A DNA stretch of 43,368 nt from assembly GCA_040766325.1 (NCBI GenBank), contig JAXGQR010000015.1:1-43368 (forward strand). Reading direction: 5' to 3'. Below, piece after piece: positions 17,333-25,020 of this stretch; positions within the stretch are counted from its first letter, which is position 1; the number at the start of each line of letters is the position of its first letter. Both the position numbers and the translations under genes were made by a program. Under the pieces are notes generated by a model. That model did not search any database. It saw nothing but the letters and a program-made list of their open reading frames with translations, and was not told the DNA's origin. This stretch comes from Dehalobacterium sp040766325 (GTDB lineage: Bacteria > Bacillota > Dehalobacteriia > Dehalobacteriales > Dehalobacteriaceae).

Positions 17333-19576
17333 ATGGATAAATTTAAAGAAAAAATCAAAACCTGTTTACAAGATGAACCTGCTTTTTGTACTGTTGCCTG
17401 TCCCTTTCATTTGGACATCCGGGATTTTATCTCTAAAATCCAGCGGGGTGGTTTTAATGCGGCTTATAGATACTATCTCAATGCCGTGGGCTTCCCCGGG
17501 ATTGTTTCTTCTTTGTGTCATGAGCCTTGTCGCGAGGTTTGCCCCCGCCAGGGAAAAGATGAATCGATTAATTTGAAGCTTTTAGAAAAAGCCGCGATAG
17601 AATATGCCCGTAATCTTGACCCCAATTGTTATAATATGCCGCCCAAGGATAAGAAAATTGCTATTATCGGAGCCGGCATCAGCGGGCTGGCTTGTGCTCT
17701 TAGGTTGGCATCAAAAAAATATCAGGTCACGGTTTTCGAAAAGTCGGACCGTATTGGCGGTCGTCTATGGGACTTGCTCCCACCGGAAATTTTTTTAGCG
17801 GACATTGAACGCCAGTTTTCCCATGAAGAATATGAATTGGTGCTTAATAGAGAGATTACTCAATTAGAAGAATTAAAAGATTTTGATGCTATTTATCTTG
17901 CTACCGGCAAGGACGGAACGGATTTTGGGGTAAAACAGGACGCCGGTGGTGCCTTTGCGGGGAATCGGTCCGGCGTTTTTTTAGGCGGTGAGTTGGTCGG
18001 TAAGAATATTATTGAAGCCATTGCCGATGGGCTGCAAGTTGTCCATGCCATAGAGCGTTATCTCAAGGCCGGGTCAATGAATCACCCGGTGGAGCACCTT
18101 GAGACCAATATTAAAATGAACATGGATCTGGTGCCATATGAGGACGCTGTACAGCCCACAGGTGAAACCTTCAGCAAGGATGAAGCCATATCAGAGGCGA
18201 AGCGCTGCTTGAGATGTTCTTGTGATACCTGTATTCGCCATTGTGACTTAATGCGCTATTTCGGTAAATATCCCCGACGGATCGGCGAAGAAGTTGAGGG
18301 GACCATTCATCCCGGAACCTTGGATGGGGCCGGTACTATCGCAACCCGATTGATTTCCACCTGTAATCAATGTGGTCTGTGTAAGGAGGTTTGTCCCCAA
18401 AAAATTGATACCGGTGATTTGCTCTTAAAAGGCCATCGTATTATGTGGGAAAAAGGCGCCATGCCTTGGGCTTTCCACGACTTTTGGCTGCGGGATATGG
18501 CATTTACCAATGGCGAGGAAGCATCTTTGGTGCGCATGCCCCGGGGCTTTGAAAAAAGCACCTATCTCTTTTTTCCCGGTTGTCAGTTGGGAGCATCAGA
18601 TCCGCGCTACGTCACGGAAAGTTACCGCTATCTATTAGACCATTATCAGGATACTGCTCTGATGCTGGGGTGTTGCGGAGCACCGGCTGCTTGGGCAGGA
18701 AACGAGCCGCTGCATCAAGACGTTTTATCGTGGCTCAGGGAAAAGTGGAACTCCTTGGGGCAGCCGACCTTTGTTTTAGCCTGTCCTACCTGTAAGCAAA
18801 TGTTCCAAAAATATTTACCGGAGATTAAAACCGTCTTTTTGCTGCAACTGATGGCAAAAACCGGGATCACACCGAAGAGAACAGGAGCAGGAGCAGGAGA
18901 AACGGTATCCGTTTTTGATCCTTGCTCCAGCAGACATGAAGGAGATCTTCAGCAATGTGTACGGGAGATGGTCAAAGATGCCGGATTCCTGCTGGAACCC
19001 CTTCCGGCGGAGGGGAAATATGCTCGCTGCTGCAGCTGGGGCGGGCAGGTGTCAATTGCAGACCCGGCTTATGCCCGGGAAGTAACCAAGGCGAGGATTT
19101 CTCAGAACAATCTTCCCTACATTGCCTATTGTGTCAATTGTCGAGATATTTTTGCCTCGGCCCAAAAACCTGTGTACCATATTCTAGATATCTTATTTAA
19201 TCTTAATGACAATCAGCGCCCAACTCCTACCTTTTCGGAGCGGAGAGAAAATCGCATTGATTTAAAACGCCTGGTATTGAAAGAATTTTGGGAGGAAGAA
19301 GGAACTATGACACAAAATAAAAAAGAGTTCTTTGTGGAGATTTCCCTTGAATTAAAGGAGAAATTAAATCGAGAAATGATTCTGGAGTCGGAGGTCATCG
19401 AGGTCATAGAAACCTGCGAAAAAAGTGGCAAAAAGCTGATGAACCCGGAAACCGGTCATTTTACCGGCCATTTAAAGATTGGCCAAATGACTTATTGGGT
19501 GGAATATTATCCGGTGGAAAAGGGATTTAAACTGGTTAATGCATACAGCCACCGAATGAGCATAGAGGAGGCATAG
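17333..19576 (+). CDS. multi-Fe-S flavoprotein with GltD-like N-terminus and HdrD-like CCG domains
   Basis: 747 residues. Order: an N-terminal GltD-like 4Fe-4S region (CTVACP near 19-24, CHEPCREVCPR near 62-72); an FAD-binding Rossmann motif (IIGAGISGLACALRL near 108-122, ending with IYLATG); then CLRCSCDTCIRHC, a ferredoxin motif CNQCGLCKEVCP, and two CCG-type domains (GCCGAPA and RCCSWGGQ) as in HdrD/GlpC. The second, NADPH-binding Rossmann domain of GltD is missing: FAD motif and closing strand are only about 90 residues apart. A C-terminal tail of about 89 residues begins at an in-frame ATG at 19307 preceded by GGAGGAAGAAGG, so it could also be made separately. It fits the dicluster-binding oxidoreductase found beside Mop (DVU_1558-like). 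Probable electron partner of the Mo enzyme. Confidence 0.85.
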   Translation: MDKFKEKIKTCLQDEPAFCTVACPFHLDIRDFISKIQRGGFNAAYRYYLNAVGFPGIVSSLCHEPCREVCPRQGKDESINLKLLEKAAIEYARNLDPNCYNMPPKDKKIAIIGAGISGLACALRLASKKYQVTVFEKSDRIGGRLWDLLPPEIFLADIERQFSHEEYELVLNREITQLEELKDFDAIYLATGKDGTDFGVKQDAGGAFAGNRSGVFLGGELVGKNIIEAIADGLQVVHAIERYLKAGSMNHPVEHLETNIKMNMDLVPYEDAVQPTGETFSKDEAISEAKRCLRCSCDTCIRHCDLMRYFGKYPRRIGEEVEGTIHPGTLDGAGTIATRLISTCNQCGLCKEVCPQKIDTGDLLLKGHRIMWEKGAMPWAFHDFWLRDMAFTNGEEASLVRMPRGFEKSTYLFFPGCQLGASDPRYVTESYRYLLDHYQDTALMLGCCGAPAAWAGNEPLHQDVLSWLREKWNSLGQPTFVLACPTCKQMFQKYLPEIKTVFLLQLMAKTGITPKRTGAGAGETVSVFDPCSSRHEGDLQQCVREMVKDAGFLLEPLPAEGKYARCCSWGGQVSIADPAYAREVTKARISQNNLPYIAYCVNCRDIFASAQKPVYHILDILFNLNDNQRPTPTFSERRENRIDLKRLVLKEFWEEEGTMTQNKKEFFVEISLELKEKLNREMILESEVIEVIETCEKSGKKLMNPETGHFTGHLKIGQMTYWVEYYPVEKGFKLVNAYSHRMSIEEA

Positions 19577-19579
19577 AAG

Positions 19580-19774
19580 ATGGCAGAGAAAAAGGTGATG
19601 ATTTGCTGCTCTTGTCAAAAAGAAATGATCCCTCAAAAAACGGACTTTACTTATTTGGGGCATAGCTTTTATACAGATGTGCTGCGCTGTCCGGAGTGTG
19701 GCAATGTATATATTCCGGAACAATTGGTCAAGGGTCGTATGGCTGAGGTGGAAATGGAGTTGGAGGATAAATAG
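19580..19774 (+). CDS. small four-cysteine redox/zinc-ribbon protein (DVU_1557-like)
   Basis: 64 residues with ICCSCQKE and LRCPECGN, i.e. two CxxC knuckles about 27 residues apart, which could bind zinc or a rubredoxin-like iron. It starts 3 nt after the flavoprotein gene, after GAGGAGG, and its stop abuts the ATG of the radical SAM gene, so it is tightly coupled to both. Similar tiny proteins are found in the same cluster of Desulfovibrio. Role unknown: electron carrier or assembly factor are the main options. Confidence 0.8.
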   Translation: MAEKKVMICCSCQKEMIPQKTDFTYLGHSFYTDVLRCPECGNVYIPEQLVKGRMAEVEMELEDK

Positions 19775-21088
19775 ATGAGCAAGCCTGAAATCTTGCGCCG
19801 GACATTCAGTATTTGCCCTGTGTGCCTGGAACGGATTCCTGCCTGCCATGTGCAAAAAGAGAATGGAGTCTATCTGGAAAAGGCATGCTCCCGCCACGGT
19901 AGCTTTTCCACCATCATTTGGCGCAACCATGTTTCCATCAAGGAGTGGCTGGGTGGAACACCGGAAATAAAAGAGGGTGAAAATCTTAATTGTCCCCATG
20001 CTTGCGGTCTATGCCCCGATCATCAACAGGATACCTGTTGTGTTCTATTGGAAGTAACCAAACGCTGTAACCTGCACTGTTCCTTTTGTTTTGCCGAGAG
20101 TGGGGAGGAGGCCGATCCAAGCCTTGCTCAGATCACAGCTTACCTGAAGGATTTGGCTGTGCCCGGGAAAACCCTGGTGCAGTTGAGCGGGGGGGAACCG
20201 ACTGTGCGCGAGGATCTCCCGGAAATCGTGGCTAAAGCCAAGGAAGCAGGATGCCGCTATGTCCAGTTAAACAGTAACGGCATACGCCTGGCCCAGGATC
20301 GTGGGTATGTGGAGCAACTGGCTAAGGCGGGCCTCTCCTTCCTTTTTATGCAGTTTGACGGTACTGATGATCAGATTTACCGCACCCTGCGGGGGACTGA
20401 ATTATGGCAGGTGAAAAAAAAGGCCATTGAAAATTGCCGCGATTTTAATATCGGGGTTACCTTGGTGCCAACCATTGTACCGGGAATAAATGACCAATCT
20501 ATCGGGGAGATTTTGCGTTTTGCCATTTCTATGTCGCCGACAGTGCGGGGGGTTCATTTTCAGCCTGTCAGCTATTTTGGCCGTGTGCCCCAGGCGCCGT
20601 CAGATGACATGCGCTTCACCTTGGATGAACTGATTTTTCAAATCCAGCGTCAGACAGATGGAATGATAAATATGGACAATCTCCTGCCCTCTTGCTGTGA
20701 CCATCCCTTGTGCGGTTTTCATGGATCCTTTGTGGTCATGCCGGAAGGGATTGTGCCTCTATCCCGAAAACGGGAGCAAAAACCGGCATGCTGCTCCTGT
20801 GCTACGCCAACATCGGCGGAACAAAACCGGGCTTTTGTGGCCCGGCACTGGGAAAGAGACAAGAAAAAGGAAGCCGGAGTGTTATCTAGCTCCATGGAAC
20901 CGGATCTTCGCAATATGGAATATTTTTTGCAAAGGGTCAAATCCCACGGCTTTACCATCACCGCCATGGCTTTTCAAGATGCAGGGAATCTGGATTTAGA
21001 ACGCTTAAGAAGGTGCAGCCTTCATGTTTATGACCGAGGGAAAATTGTTCCCTTCTGCGCTTATTATCTAACGGAGTGGGACAGATGA
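19775..21088 (+). CDS. radical SAM protein (TrsS-like)
   Basis: 437 residues. An N-terminal zinc-ribbon-like part (CPVCLERIPAC) is followed by CPHACGLCPDHQQDTCC just before the core. The radical SAM CxxxCxxC motif is Cys98, Cys102, Cys105 in KRCNLHCSFCF, and the SAM-binding glycine-rich VQLSGGEPTVREDLPE follows. C-terminal cysteines (CCDHPLCGFHGSF, PACCSCA) may hold another cluster. The preamble H-x-CG-x-CPxHxQxTC before the motif is shared with MJ0619/tetraether-synthase-like radical SAM proteins and with the family I recall as radical SAM (seleno)protein TrsS; here cysteine, not selenocysteine, is encoded and no in-frame TGA occurs. The reaction is unknown. It begins directly at the stop of the 64-residue gene. 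Confidence 0.85.
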   Translation: MSKPEILRRTFSICPVCLERIPACHVQKENGVYLEKACSRHGSFSTIIWRNHVSIKEWLGGTPEIKEGENLNCPHACGLCPDHQQDTCCVLLEVTKRCNLHCSFCFAESGEEADPSLAQITAYLKDLAVPGKTLVQLSGGEPTVREDLPEIVAKAKEAGCRYVQLNSNGIRLAQDRGYVEQLAKAGLSFLFMQFDGTDDQIYRTLRGTELWQVKKKAIENCRDFNIGVTLVPTIVPGINDQSIGEILRFAISMSPTVRGVHFQPVSYFGRVPQAPSDDMRFTLDELIFQIQRQTDGMINMDNLLPSCCDHPLCGFHGSFVVMPEGIVPLSRKREQKPACCSCATPTSAEQNRAFVARHWERDKKKEAGVLSSSMEPDLRNMEYFLQRVKSHGFTITAMAFQDAGNLDLERLRRCSLHVYDRGKIVPFCAYYLTEWDR

Positions 21089-21729
21089 CAGAGCACATTT
21101 GCCTGGGAGAAATTTGTCGTCCCGGTGGTTTTAAGATTACAGACCGGGCCTTGTCTTTTTGCCGCTTTCCTCCCGGGGCCCATTTGGCCGACCTGGGCTG
21201 CGGTTCCGGCTTAACGGTTGAATATCTGCGCCGGAAGTATCACCTGGCTGCCTGGGGCATTGAAAAGGATGAAGTCGCGGCAAAATCTCAGGGTCGAGAC
21301 TATGTTTTGGTTGGCAATGCAATGCGTCTCCCTTTTGATCAAGGGGAATTGGATGGGGTGTTGCTGGAATGCAGCTTATCCAAAATGGAGGCCCCTGCAA
21401 GGGTACTAAAAGAATGCGCCCGTGTGTTAAAGCATCGGGGCTATTTAATCATTTCCGATCTCTACGCCCAAGGAAAAAGAGGAGAACTCTCCGGCCTCTT
21501 GGGGCAGGTAGAAGATAAGGAGACTTTATTTAGAGCACTTACAGAGCAAGGTTTTAAAGTTAAACTTTTTGAAGATTATAGTCAAGATCTCCATGCTATG
21601 TGGGGTCAACTGATCTTTCGCTATGGCTTAAAGGCCTTATGTCATAATTTGGGTGCAGATAAGGAAACATTACAGCAAATAAAATGCGGCTATTGTTTGA
21701 TTGTTGCCCGGAAGGAGGCATCTTTTTGA
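21085..21729 (+). CDS. SAM-dependent class I methyltransferase (TrsM/DVU_1556-like)
   Basis: 214 residues with motif I ADLGCGSGLTVEYLRR (about residues 36-51), motif II/III GNAMRLPFDQGELDGVLLECSLS and the post-II region ARVLKHRGYLIISDL. This is the methyltransferase type 11 fold. The chosen ATG at 21085 overlaps the radical SAM stop codon (ATGA), 8 nt after GGAG, which implies translational coupling; an in-frame GTG lies at 21076. The substrate is unknown. Pairing with a radical SAM enzyme in the same operon suggests modification of one common molecule or protein. Confidence 0.87.
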   Translation: MTEHICLGEICRPGGFKITDRALSFCRFPPGAHLADLGCGSGLTVEYLRRKYHLAAWGIEKDEVAAKSQGRDYVLVGNAMRLPFDQGELDGVLLECSLSKMEAPARVLKECARVLKHRGYLIISDLYAQGKRGELSGLLGQVEDKETLFRALTEQGFKVKLFEDYSQDLHAMWGQLIFRYGLKALCHNLGADKETLQQIKCGYCLIVARKEASF

Positions 21730-22955
21730 TTTCACCTGTTCAAGCCTGGGTGGGAGAGATTACCGGACTAGGGGCGCATCTCACCGCCAAGACCCTGCAC
21801 GCCTGGCAAATGAATCAAGTGCGAAAAACCCTTTCCTATGCCCGAAATAATGGTGCTTTTTATAAAAAGAGATTGGCAGGGATCGACGCAGAAAAAATAA
21901 TTTCCTTGGGGGACATGGAACAAATACCCTTTACCTATCCTGAAGAGATTATCCAAGATCCCTTCGCTTTTACCTGTGTTCCCCAAAGGGATATTAGCCG
22001 TATTACCTCTCTTGCCACCTCCGGAAGCACCGGTGTTCCGAAACGCATTTTTTTTACGGAAAATGATCTGGAGCGGACGATGGATTTTTTCGCTTTAGGC
22101 ATGACCACCATGGTACATAAGGGACAGTCTGTTTTAATTATGATGTCCAGTACCCGTGAGAACAGCATTGCCGACCTTTTGCAAAAAGGCTTAGAACGGA
22201 TCGGTGTTTCTTCTGTGATCCATGGCCATGTCCACGATGTCTCTTTGGCTTTGTCCGCTGCGCGGGGATTTGATTGTCTGGTGGGCATGCCGGGGGAAAT
22301 TCTCTATCTGTGCCGTGTGGATGCAAGCTTACGGCCCCGGAGTGTGCTCCTTAGTGCGGATTATGTACCGGAAAGCGTGATTCGTGCTATTAAAGACACC
22401 TGGCACTGTATGGTTTTTACCCATTATGGTATGACGGAAACGGGATTTGGCGGCGGAGTGCAATGTACGGCGGGTTTAGGTTATCATTTAAGAGATGCCG
22501 ACCTCCTGATTGAGATTATCGACAGTAAAACCGGCGCCCAGCTGCCTCCGGGAGAGGTGGGGGAGGTGGTGTTGACTACCTTACGCAATGAAGCGATGCC
22601 CCTGATTCGTTACCGCATCGGGGATGTGGCGCGATGGGTAAGGGATCCTTGTCTCTGTGGCGGGATTTTACCCAGGCTGGACAAGATCCAAGGGCGAAAG
22701 GACAATACTCTTTTTCTGGATTGCGGCACCTCGATCAGCATCCATCAATTAGATGAAATTATGTATGCCTTTCCTGGCTTACGCAATTATCGGGCCAAGC
22801 TGGTAGAAAGAAAAAAACTGCTCTTGACCGTAGATTCCACACATGATCTGCCGGAGGAGTTATTGGCGCATCATTTACCCGGCTCCATAGAGTTAGAAAT
22901 AAATTATGATCAGGTACCCCCCTTTGTAGGGAAGAGGCGTATAATTTTGGACTGA
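21726..22955 (+). CDS. AMP-forming CoA-ligase-like protein (PaaK/DVU_1553-like)
   Basis: 409 residues of the acyl-adenylate-forming superfamily. The adenylate-binding loop is LATSGSTGVPKRIFFTENDLE (read in two parts around residue 97); HYGMTETGFGGG matches motif A5, and the hinge region RYRIGDVARW plus the C-terminal lid GRKDNT follow. It resembles phenylacetate-CoA ligases, which activate a carboxylate with ATP and transfer it to CoA or another thiol. The start is TTG at 21726, 6-8 nt after GGAGG, overlapping the previous gene by 4 nt; an ATG at 21684 lies deep in the methyltransferase gene. It may activate the acid produced by the Mo enzyme, or activate a tailoring substrate; neither is proved. 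Confidence 0.85.
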   Translation: MISPVQAWVGEITGLGAHLTAKTLHAWQMNQVRKTLSYARNNGAFYKKRLAGIDAEKIISLGDMEQIPFTYPEEIIQDPFAFTCVPQRDISRITSLATSGSTGVPKRIFFTENDLERTMDFFALGMTTMVHKGQSVLIMMSSTRENSIADLLQKGLERIGVSSVIHGHVHDVSLALSAARGFDCLVGMPGEILYLCRVDASLRPRSVLLSADYVPESVIRAIKDTWHCMVFTHYGMTETGFGGGVQCTAGLGYHLRDADLLIEIIDSKTGAQLPPGEVGEVVLTTLRNEAMPLIRYRIGDVARWVRDPCLCGGILPRLDKIQGRKDNTLFLDCGTSISIHQLDEIMYAFPGLRNYRAKLVERKKLLLTVDSTHDLPEELLAHHLPGSIELEINYDQVPPFVGKRRIILD

Positions 22956-23040
22956 GCTTTTTGCGAGTGCAATAAATAAACCTTAGGGCGAAATGTACGG
23001 TTGGTACGTGAAAAAAGACTGCAATTAAGGAGGAAGAAAA

Positions 23041-23484
23041 ATGGATAAGGATCTTTCTTTGGATGAGATTGATGAGCTTTATAGTCAGGGTTATACCTGT
23101 ACCCAAATTGTCTTGGCTCAAGCAGGAGAAAAGATGGGTTTGGACCGGTCAACAGCGCTAAAGATGGCCTGTCCTTTTGCCTGCGGCATGTTTCATGGGG
23201 AAACCTGTGGCTGTGTCGCAGCAGCCTTAATGGTCTTAGGGCTTAAATATGGGCAGGATCAGCCTTATGATCTGGCATCAAGAAGACTTGTCCTCCAAAA
23301 GAAGACGGAATTTGAGAACAAATTTAAAGAAGCCCATGGGTCCCTGATCTGTCGTGATCTTTTGGGTTTAGATGTACACAAGCCGTCGGATATGGGAAAA
23401 ATCGCGGAGGAAGGACTGCAGGAAAAGGTATGCTATGAATTAATTTGGGATACTAATCGGATTTTAAACGAGATGATCGGATAA
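23041..23484 (+). CDS. C_GCAxxG_C_C-type redox protein (DVU_1555-like)
   Basis: 147 residues. Cysteines in YTCTQIVL (about 20), ACPFACGM, GETCGCVAAAL, LICRDLLG and KVCYEL match the spacing of the C_GCAxxG_C_C family, small probable redox or metal-binding proteins. The central motif is altered: CGCVAAAL instead of GCAxxG. It follows the CoA-ligase-like gene after an 85-nt gap with an AAGGAGGAAG ribosome binding site, and completes the set seen near Mop in Desulfovibrio. Function unknown. Confidence 0.85.
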   Translation: MDKDLSLDEIDELYSQGYTCTQIVLAQAGEKMGLDRSTALKMACPFACGMFHGETCGCVAAALMVLGLKYGQDQPYDLASRRLVLQKKTEFENKFKEAHGSLICRDLLGLDVHKPSDMGKIAEEGLQEKVCYELIWDTNRILNEMIG

Positions 23485-23619
23485 GGTCGATTTATAGAAA
23501 TGTCGAAAGTTTATAATTTGTTTAGATTTTGTTCACGGAAAAGCAAGACTCCTTCGTTATAATTAGGGTAAAGAAGCAGATTCTCACTGTATTGAGAATA
23601 AAAAGAAGGAGTGATTAAG

Positions 23620-24888
23620 ATGAGCAAGAAAAAAAGACGTGCCATGATAGCCATCTTTACCTTAGGCGCCTTTTTATTTGCCGGGACTGCCTTGGCGGAT
23701 ATCCTGGACAAAAGCGGCTATGATCAACTGAAGGATGCCATCAAGATAACGGCTCAAAACTGCACGGAGAACTACCAAAGCTTTACCCTCGACGTATCAA
23801 TGGACCTGAAGGATAACGGTAAGGTGGTGACGTCGGAAAGCAGTGTGCAAAAGTATGATCTCAAGAAAGGGGCCCGGGAAGAAAACACTCGCTCCCAAAA
23901 TATCGCTAGTAGAAGAAATTCCTACAGCTATTATTATTATGCCGATGATGAGGTGCATATCCGAAAATCTTCCGATGAGGATAGTTACGTTGTCACCACT
24001 TATCTAGGCCGTAGGAATTCAAATGTGGTCTTAGATAAAGAGGATAATCCCTTTAACCGGGAAGAAGCTAAGGATGTGGAACGCATTTTGGATGCTCTGG
24101 TGGGCAGCTTGAAAGACCATGTGATCGTAACGGAAAATTCTGATGGAAGTAAAAGTATCACGGGAAATTTGACCGAGGCACAGATCCCGGCACTGATCAA
24201 CGCCCTGGCATCTTTCCAAATGAAGCAGCAATTTAACGGCAATCAGACGGGAATCACGGATTTAAGCTCCGATGTCTATGTTAAAGAGGTGAGAGGTATC
24301 GCTGAAGTGAATCCGGAGGGTGCTCTGGAGAGTATCTTAGGTTCTGCCAGCATTTCCGGGGTGGATGCCCAAGGTGAAACCCATGAAATCAGTCTGGAAA
24401 TCCTCTTTGAACTAAGAGATGTTAATAACACCAAGGTTGTGAAACCGGATCTTAAGGGGAAAAAGGTGATCACCCAAGAGGTAGATGAGAACCAAAACTC
24501 CCATTTACCTACACCGGGAAAATTCGTCGGTACCTTTAAAAATGATATCCTGATGGAACAGGACGGAAAATTCGTCAAAATCGGCGAACGAGTCCTAGAA
24601 ATCACCTCTTTGGATAAACAAGTTGTTCACGGAAGTTACCGGGAAGAACTGAAAGAAGGTTTCGAAAAATACGTCAACGCCCCCAATGCCTTTACTTTTG
24701 AAGCACGTTTTAATAATGAAGATTCGAACAACAATGCCACCCTTGAGGCCACTACGGCAGAAGGCAGCACAATGACAGGAAATATCTATTTTGATGGCTA
24801 CTCCGGTCGTATCTCCTTATATCTGCAGCAAGGGACCCAGGCTAATAACATACGCTTAGATTATGATTTCCGTCCGGATCTTGATTGA
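23620..24888 (+). CDS. secreted protein of unknown function
   Basis: 422 residues; I do not recognise the family. It has a signal peptide (KKKRR charge cluster, hydrophobic IAIFTLGAFLFAGTALA, likely cleavage near ALA-DI). The mature part is rich in D, N, S and E, with a YSYYYYADDEVHI stretch and alternating beta-rich segments, and DUF-like outer-surface lipoprotein character but no lipobox cysteine. ATG 23620 is 8 nt after AAGAAGGAG. It precedes, in the same direction, an ABC transporter and a two-component system, with an inverted repeat between. Such an arrangement suggests a sensed or exported envelope component, but that is speculation. Confidence 0.75.
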   Translation: MSKKKRRAMIAIFTLGAFLFAGTALADILDKSGYDQLKDAIKITAQNCTENYQSFTLDVSMDLKDNGKVVTSESSVQKYDLKKGAREENTRSQNIASRRNSYSYYYYADDEVHIRKSSDEDSYVVTTYLGRRNSNVVLDKEDNPFNREEAKDVERILDALVGSLKDHVIVTENSDGSKSITGNLTEAQIPALINALASFQMKQQFNGNQTGITDLSSDVYVKEVRGIAEVNPEGALESILGSASISGVDAQGETHEISLEILFELRDVNNTKVVKPDLKGKKVITQEVDENQNSHLPTPGKFVGTFKNDILMEQDGKFVKIGERVLEITSLDKQVVHGSYREELKEGFEKYVNAPNAFTFEARFNNEDSNNNATLEATTAEGSTMTGNIYFDGYSGRISLYLQQGTQANNIRLDYDFRPDLD

Positions 24889-24927
24889 TTGATGCAAGTT
24901 CTTGGGAAGTGATAAAGAATTGTACCC

Positions 24928-24959
24928 AATTCAGGCAGAGTGCAAGCTTTGCCTGAATT
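24928..24959 (+). repeat. 10-bp perfect inverted repeat in the gap before the ABC-transporter operon
   Basis: AATTCAGGCA (24928-24937) and TGCCTGAATT (24950-24959), 12-nt loop, no T tract downstream. It could be a transcript-stabilising or terminating hairpin of the secreted-protein gene, or an operator for the following operon. Confidence 0.55.
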
Positions 24960-25020
24960 AGGTTATCGATAAAGTGGCGGTTTTACGGAGATTAATGCGT
25001 GGTAATGTGGAGGCATGACA

